In this document: piece by piece, positions 58,443 to 64,000 of the stretch
How the letters are laid out: each line of letters starts with the position of its first letter
Numbering within the stretch: position 1 is the first letter of the stretch
Source of the DNA: Taiwanofungus camphoratus
Taxonomy: Eukaryota > Basidiomycota > Agaricomycetes > Polyporales > Taiwanofungaceae
NCBI GenBank assembly: GCA_003999685.1
Contig: CP021229.1
Span: 1,426,001-1,490,000, forward strand
Length of the DNA: 64,000 bases
Direction: 5' to 3'
Position numbers and translations under genes: made by a program
The notes under the pieces: generated by a model
Seen by the model: only the letters and a program-made list of their open reading frames with translations
Told to the model about the DNA's origin: nothing
Database searches by the model: none

Positions 58443-58800
58443 TACCCAAAACCGAGGACATCACATGACCAAGAATTGTCATGCTTACACCTCTTTGGCA
58501 GAGGGTGCACACCAAATCACCTAAAAATGAGGCTTGAGCATCCTGCATCAAAAATAAAGCCTGAGAGTCCAAGATTAAGAATTTATTGAATTTTCTCAGG
58601 TTTCAGATTTTTGATATCCATCATGGATCTTTAGTTTTTAGAATTTCTAGAGAGAGTAAGTTGTTTAGTGAGCAAGAGATATCACATAAGATTCTATGTC
58701 ATGTATTGACCAGAAGAGGGAATGACATTGAGTGGTTTTACCATTTTATGACCTGTAACTACTTGTCTGAGAGTGATATGCTCTACCTTACATGATAATT

Positions 58801-58889
58801 GTGGGGTCTAGTGATATAGGGGTTAACTACCTGGAGGGCATTATGACACTTGCTTGGTAGACTCATGAGTTTAATTTCCACAGCCCCAT
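58801..58889 (+). repeat. possible tRNA-derived (SINE-like) sequence
   Basis: The block begins TGGGGTCTAGTGATATAGGG and ends CACAGCCCCA. The ends can pair (TGGGG with CCCCA), TAGT can pair with ACTA as a D-stem, and GAGTTTAATTTCC resembles a decayed B box. The middle does not form a clean anticodon arm, so this is not a working tRNA; a tRNA-headed SINE remnant is a guess. Confidence 0.3.
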
Positions 58890-59259
58890 CTCTGTTCTTA
58901 CCCCACCCAACTGTTTATAATCTCCCCCTTAATTTATTCTTTAAATTGATTGCATAACCCCATCTAAATTTGGCCAAGCTAACAACCCACCTTTAATGCT
59001 GTTGCAATTGGAGATTCAACTCACTAGGCCTTGACAGCCCTAGTCTGGGTATTGTGGAGTGATCTTCAAATGGCATGGGCCAAGACCATATCTCAGTAAC
59101 CATTACTTTTTGATGGTATGAGCCAAGGATAGCAACCATTTGGGCAAACATTATGAAGGAGTTGGGGTGAAAAGAGGCATCACATGATTCAAATTAGTAA
59201 AAATCCAGTTGTTTGTATGGATTTGGCTAGACTCCACCATAAGAAGGAGGATAATTGAA

Positions 59260-59333
59260 TATATATACATATATATATATACACACACATATATACATAT
59301 ATACACATATATACACATATATATATACACACA
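59260..59333. repeat. (TA)n/(CA)n microsatellite
   Basis: Alternating purine-pyrimidine run mixing ATATAT and ACACAC blocks. Confidence 0.85.
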
Positions 59334-59386
59334 TGTTATGGTCACAGTGTGATGACCCTCTTCAGTTTTGAGTTGGGTCTATCTTA

Positions 59387-59430
59387 GATTTGTGAGCCTT
59401 CTAAATTGATTTGCACATTGGACTGCTTTA
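59387..59430 (+). repeat. diverged interspersed repeat, copy B, right half
   Basis: GATTTGTGAGCC and AAATTGATTTGCACA match copy A at about 24322-24350. Confidence 0.5.
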
Positions 59431-59511
59431 TATTCAGCCACTGAAAGGCAAGAAATTTGACTAGTTATGCAATTTTGGTACCAGAACTAAGGCCAACTTT
59501 CTTTTTTTACA

Positions 59512-59516
59512 GAGTA
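59512..59516. repeat. target-site duplication (left) of 3.9 kb LTR-type element
   Basis: GAGTA, matching 63462-63466. Confidence 0.75.
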
Positions 59517-60132
59517 TGTTACCAAGGGGTTCACTCTGATAATGTTGCAGAAGCTTAGCACTGTGTGCAGCGAAGGGTCGAGGAGGAACAGCAGTGACAA
59601 TGAGTCATGATCCTCAGTAGTCTTCAACTACAAGCCCTATGTAGTCATGATAGTCTTTATGGGCTCCTTGTGAGTGCAAGAAGATGTGTAAAGAAAAGTG
59701 TATATTGGTACTAATGTGTAGTACACTTTGAAATGGGTGAACAAAGAGAATACAACTAAGGAAACCTTCAGCAGAGGGCCCTCCTTTATACTGCTACCGC
59801 TGACCCCTGAATATAGTTAAGCAGTCCCCCAGAGACAGCGTAAGGCGAGAAGAGTCAGCAGCCCAAAAGTACATAACTACCATGGCATAAGCGGGGACGG
59901 TGATACGACCTAGGGGACCCTGGTACCTAGAGAGTGCTCCGCAACATGGCTGGTAGGTAGTGTGTGAACTGCGGGGATGTGAGGGTAAGAGCTACAACCT
60001 GTATGATACCGGGAAACCTGTATGTCTTGTTTTTTGTAAGTGGGGGAGTAAGGGGTCAAGGGTCCTGCACAACAGGATCTTGTTCCTAAGTGCTATATGA
60101 TCCCTAAGGTCTTGCGAGGCCCTCTGAAGTAC

Positions 60133-60232
60133 GCGAAGTCCTTCGAGGTTCTGCGAAGTCCTTCGAGGTTCTGCGAAGTCCTTCGAGGTTCTGCAAAGTC
60201 CTTCGAGGTTCTGCGAAGTCCTTCGAAGTTTT
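60133..60232. repeat. 20-base tandem array inside the LTR-type element
   Basis: Five copies of GCGAAGTCCTTCGAGGTTCT, the last two slightly changed. Each unit holds a near-palindrome (CGAAG...CTTCG). A degenerate version lies at 21534-21600. Confidence 0.85.
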
Positions 60233-61097
60233 AGCTAAATCGCACGAGCTGACTTCGTAGGCTGTATGGAGTTAGGGAGCAATAAGCCAATAGACTATAG
60301 TTTCAACTAAGCGACAGAGGGTACGAGACTGCTGCAAAGTCTTTTAGCTAGAGTTAGCTAAAGGGCGTAAGGCTGAGAGGTTTGTTAGAACGAGGTGGGC
60401 GAGGTTTGGCTAGCGTAGGAGACCTGTAGGAGAGGTCAGATGGTTCAAAGAGCTAATACTTGGAATAGGAATGGGAGAATGAGGTTGCTGGAAGCTTCGA
60501 AGTGTCTGATGACTTTGAGGTGTAGGTCAGAGAGTTTGAGGGCGTAGGGGGATGTACTATAGCCTGAAATGAAGGCTATGAGAGAGTCGTAGAGCTATTT
60601 GTAGGACGTTGATATGACCTAGGGGATCCTGGTACCTAGGGAGTGCTCCGCAACATGGCTGTGGGGTAGTGTGATAACTGTGAGGATGTGAGGATAGGAG
60701 CTACAACCTGTATGATACTGGGAAACCTGTATGTCTTGTTTTTTGTAAGTAGGGGAGTAAGGGGTCAAGGGTCCTGCACAACAGGATCTTGTTCCTAAGT
60801 GCTATACGATCCCTAAGGCCTTGCGAGGCCCCCCCGAAGTACGCGAAGTTCTTCGAGATTTTGCGAAGTCCCTCGAAGTTTTAGCTAAATCGTGCGAGCT
60901 GACTTCGTAGATGCTGCGAAGTCCTTTTAGCTAGAGTTAGCTAAAGGGCGTAAGGTTTCGAGGTTTGTTAGAGCGAGGTGGGCGAGGTTTGGCTAGCGTA
61001 GGGGACCTGTAGGGGAGGTCAGAGAGTTCAAGGGCGTAGGGAGATGTACTATAGCCTATAACTAAGGCTATGGGAGTGTCGTAGGGCTATTCGTAGG

Positions 61098-62220
61098 ACG
61101 TAGGGATGACGCAACGTGAGCCTAAGGGTATAACTAAGGCGGAGGCCCACCGGATAGGTGCTGTAAGAGGTGCTGAAGGGTGCGAAGTCACGGCGACTTT
61201 CGTAGATCGTAGTGCGTAGTTCAGGAAGCGTAGACGTGGTTCGTAGATATATCGTGAGCGTAGACGTAGTTCAAAGATACTGAAATGAAGCTGGGGTGGA
61301 GACTTAGGGACCTTAGGACCGTTCCTAAGGTTGTACTCGCGGCACTTTTCTGAGATCGGAGCTACAGGGGAACTGGTATTCCAAAGAGAGAAGCGTGCAC
61401 TGAGGGGTCTCTCTGGTACATAGTAAACTACCTCTGACTAAATAGGGGAGCATGAGGTGAACTAATCTTGCGCGAAGTGATCCTTACGAGTCCGAAATGT
61501 GTACTAAAACGCATGGACTTCGAAGTGAACACGAGGGGGATAGGAACTAATTAGGAACTGAAACAGGGGAACTACGAACGGTAGAAAGGTGACCAACTTC
61601 ATTCACGAGGGCGGGATGACTATCCGAGAGCAGCCATGCGCCGTGATCACCTATCTTAGCAGGCTAAGAGCGCACGAAGTTCTTAGCAGCGGGACTTGGC
61701 CTAATCGGGGCAGGAGGTGTCCTAACTGGGTGGAGGGTCATATGGGTACACCCTAGGATGACCTTATGGCATGGGATCGAGACCCATGGGGGTGCACAAG
61801 GCTTCCTAAGTCCAACTTCCGGAACTTCAGACCGTTTCAGAGCCTATCGGAGGTAACTGCAATCACAAGAGCTAGGAGAGACTTAGCCAAGACTTCTTAG
61901 CTAAGCCCGGGATGAGTGATGTAGTAGATAGGACCTAGATCCAATGGAACAGTATGGGAGGGCCAGCAGTGTCCGATAGTGGACTTAGCAGGAGTTAGGG
62001 ACTTCGCGTCTAGCATTTGAAACCTCGTAGCACCTCGTGTGACTTCGCAAGACTTCGTAGGGTGTTAGAAGGGTTTAGGAAGGAGAGGGGGCGTTAGGAA
62101 TATTATAGGAACCTATCCCTCCTGTTGTAGGCTGTAGGAGAGTCTTAGAGTGGTCGGTTGGGGGATTAGAAAGCTCCTAATAATCGCGATTCGGGGCCCA
62201 GGAGGCTACGGGACTCATCA
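61098..62220 (-). repeat. 1.12 kb direct repeat, first copy
   Basis: Begins CGTAGGGATGACGCAACGTG and ends GGGACTCATCAA; tandem to the next copy inside the LTR-type element. Confidence 0.8.
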
Positions 62221-63345
62221 ACGTAGGGATGACGCAACGTGAGCCTAAGGGTATAACTAAGGCGGAGGCCCACCGGATAGGTGTTATGAGGTGTGCTGAA
62301 GAGTGCAAAGTCACGGTGACCTTGTGGATTGTAGTGCGTAGTTCAGGAAGCATAGACATGGTTCGTAGATATCTTGCGAGCGTAGACGTAGTTCAAAGGT
62401 ACTAAAATGGAGCTGGGGTGGAGACTTAGGGGCCTTAGGACCGTTCCTAAGGTTGTACTCGTGGCACTTTCCTGAGATCGGAGCTACAGGGAAACTGGTA
62501 TTCCAAAGGGAGAAGTGTGCACTGAGGGGTCTCTCTTGTACATAGTAAACTACCTCTGACTAAATAGGGGAGCGTGAGGTGAACTATTCTTGCACGAAGT
62601 GATCCTTGCACTTCCGAAATGTGTACTACAGCGCATGGGCTCCGAAGTGAACACAAGGAGGATAGGAACTAAATAGGAACAGAAACAGGGGAACTACGTA
62701 TGGTAGAAAGGTGACCAAGTTCATTCACGAGGGCAGGATGACTATCCGAGAGCAGCCATGCGCCGTGATCAACTATCTTAGTGGGCTAAGAGTGTACGAA
62801 GTTCTTAGCAGCGGAACTTGGCCTAATCGGGGTAGGAGGTGTCCTAACTGGGTGGAGGATCATATGGATACGCCATAGAAGGACCTTATGGCATAGGATC
62901 GAGACCCATGGGGTGCGCAAGGCTTCCTAAGTCCAGCTTCCGGAACTTTGGACCGTTTCGGAGCCTATTAGAGGTAGCTGCAATCACAAGAGCTAGGAGA
63001 GACTTAGCTAAGACTTCTTAGCTAAGCCCGGGATGAGTGACATAGTAGCTAGGACCTAGATCCAATAGAACAGTATGGGAGGGCTGGCAGTGTCCGATAG
63101 TGGACTTAACAGGAGGTAGGGACTTCATGGCTAGCATTTGAAACCTCGTAGCACCTCGTGTGACTTCGCAGGACTTCGTAGGGTGTTAGAAGGGTTTAGG
63201 AATCAAAGGAGGTGTTAGGAATATTATAGGAGCCTATCCCACCTGTCATAGGCTGTAGAAGAGTCTTAGGATGGTCGGTTGGGGGATTAGAAAGCTCCTA
63301 AAATCGCAATTCGGGGCCCAGGAGGCTACGGGACTCATCAATGGT
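62221..63345 (-). repeat. 1.12 kb direct repeat, second copy
   Basis: Same start and end motifs as 61098-62220, joined to it without spacer. Confidence 0.8.
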
Positions 63346-63461
63346 TGGCCTGTCAGTCAGTCTGGGTGAGTAATATGTGGAAAGGATGTCACGCATCCAT
63401 GGTGTGATGAACAAAGAAAAAGAAAAAATGATTAAGTCCCTAGTCCTACTCATTGGTAACA

Positions 63462-63466
63462 GAGTA
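63462..63466. repeat. target-site duplication (right) of 3.9 kb LTR-type element
   Basis: GAGTA, matching 59512-59516. Confidence 0.75.
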
Positions 63467-63622
63467 TGACTGAACCAACTATAGTGGCATAGTATCCTAA
63501 GGCACAAAGATTGGATAAAGTATCTACTGAGACCACATTAGCACCCTATGGATGCTTCATGTCGCTTAGAAGTAGAAGATGCTGTCTTTGGTGCCAGAAG
63601 TTTGCAAATTGGCTCAAACTTC

Positions 63623-64000
63623 TGTTACTGCTGATGAGTCCTGTAGTCTCCTGGGCTCCGAATCACGATTTTAAGAGCTTTCTAATCCCCTCACAGACCA
63701 TCCTATGACCCTTCTACAGCCTATGACAGGTGGGATAGGTTTCTATGATGTTTCTAACACCTCCTTTGTCTCCTAAACCCTTCTAACACCCTATGAAGTC
63801 CTGCAAAGTCACACGAGGTGCTACAAAGCTTCAAACGCTAGCCATGAAGTCTCTAACTCCTGCTAAGTCCACTATCAGACACTGCTGGTGGTACGCACTA
63901 TAACACTCCAACTCCAACTGGGTACAACCTAAGAGAAGCTGGAAGGCTATAGTACTTAGTTAGTGTGCTAGGGGAGAGTCAGTGGCAAAGGGTTCCTGAT
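63623..64000 (+). mobile_element. start of another LTR-type copy, cut by window end
   Basis: Begins TGTTACTGCTGATGAG, then follows the same core as the solo LTR at 20016 for about 260 bases before diverging near 63890. Differences from the 20016 copy are mostly C-to-T and G-to-A, so it is older. Confidence 0.6.

Larger units (their letters stand above)
58443..59383. mobile_element. possible AT-rich insertion (about 0.94 kb) with imperfect inverted ends
   Basis: Splits the interspersed repeat copy B. The ends look like imperfect inverted repeats: GATACCCAAAAC with CATCACATGACC at the left, and, reading inward from the right, GATAGACCCAACTCAAAAC with CATCACACTGTGACC. No transposase was seen, only a 70-codon frame (58586-58795), so it would be non-autonomous. 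Noticeably more AT-rich than neighbouring DNA. Alternatively the two repeat halves may have been parted by deletion and drift. Confidence 0.35.
59517..63461 (-). mobile_element. LTR-type element (solo LTR-like), 3945 bases, rearranged inside
   Basis: Bounded by TGTTACC and GGTAACA with the 5-base duplication GAGTA on both sides, the same end type as the solo LTR at 20016. Its core is the reverse complement of that LTR's core. No coding domain is seen. It is longer because parts of the core are present twice: about 1.12 kb (61098-62220 and 62221-63345) and about 0.7 kb (59906-60605 and 60616-61090). Read on the minus strand, a TATAAAGG box lies about 0.28 kb before the LTR end, fitting a U3 promoter. 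The outer ends differ from those of the 20016 copy. Insertion age is moderate: flanks are clean, inner copies have drifted. Confidence 0.75.

Noticed and set aside
59151-59345. Tyr/Ile-rich frame in the AT-rich insertion
   Set aside because: It is translation of the TA/CA microsatellite.

Overview
The window looks like nuclear DNA of a filamentous basidiomycete (Agaricomycetes, possibly Polyporales). Genes are split by many 50-70 base GT-AG introns and lie close together on both strands. The families are typical of these fungi: a DUF6533 membrane protein, DUF4336 proteins, a BBE-type flavoprotein, an S10 peptidase cluster and a FET3/FTR1 iron-uptake pair. Species cannot be fixed from the sequence alone. 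LAYOUT: 0.4-1.5 kb C2H2+RING protein (+); 2.0-5.6 kb HIRA histone chaperone (+); 6.2-14.4 kb three tandem secreted serine carboxypeptidases (+); 14.8-16.2 kb DUF4336 protein (+); 16.8-18.9 kb DUF6533 membrane protein (-); 19.2-23.8 kb 5'-truncated LINE with a 2.34 kb solo LTR inside it; 25.2-26.5 kb decaying aldo-keto reductase copy (+); 26.9-28.3 kb protein-histidine methyltransferase (-), divergent from a SPATA20/DUF255 thioredoxin-like protein at 28.6-31.9 kb (+); 32.3-34.8 kb FAD-linked oxidoreductase (-); 37.5-39.5 kb RUS1/DUF647 protein (+); 40.5-41.8 kb second DUF4336 gene (+), probably damaged; 42.3-47.7 kb divergent FET3 (-) and FTR1 (+); 50.2-52.6 kb ADA2/CECR1-type adenosine deaminase (-); 53.1-55.3 kb second C2H2+RING protein (-); 56.2-57.7 kb intact aldo-keto reductase (-); 58.3-64 kb repeat-rich tail with a 3.9 kb LTR-type element, the start of another LTR copy and an AT-rich nested insertion. 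HOW GENES WORK TOGETHER: the clearest functional unit is the high-affinity iron uptake pair. Fet3 (ferroxidase) and Ftr1 (permease) share a 706 base promoter with four ATCWGATAA-type sites, the sequence bound by fungal iron-sensing GATA repressors (Urbs1/SreA/Fep1 family). Two more such sites lie about 0.75 kb past the end of FTR1, with no recognised gene beside them. The carboxypeptidase cluster is a secreted acid-protease expansion, with copies 2 and 3 arising from a recent whole-gene tandem duplication. The other genes are housekeeping or metabolic and share no obvious pathway. Three unrelated families (C2H2-RING, DUF4336, aldo-keto reductase) each occur twice in the window, and in two of them one copy is decaying. 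I did not find a convincing wholly new system. The best leads are the orphan iron-type GATA sites, the modular LTR-type repeats with shared core and different ends, and the asymmetric decay of paralogue pairs. No rRNA, CRISPR array or confident tRNA was seen. Exon joints were inferred by eye.
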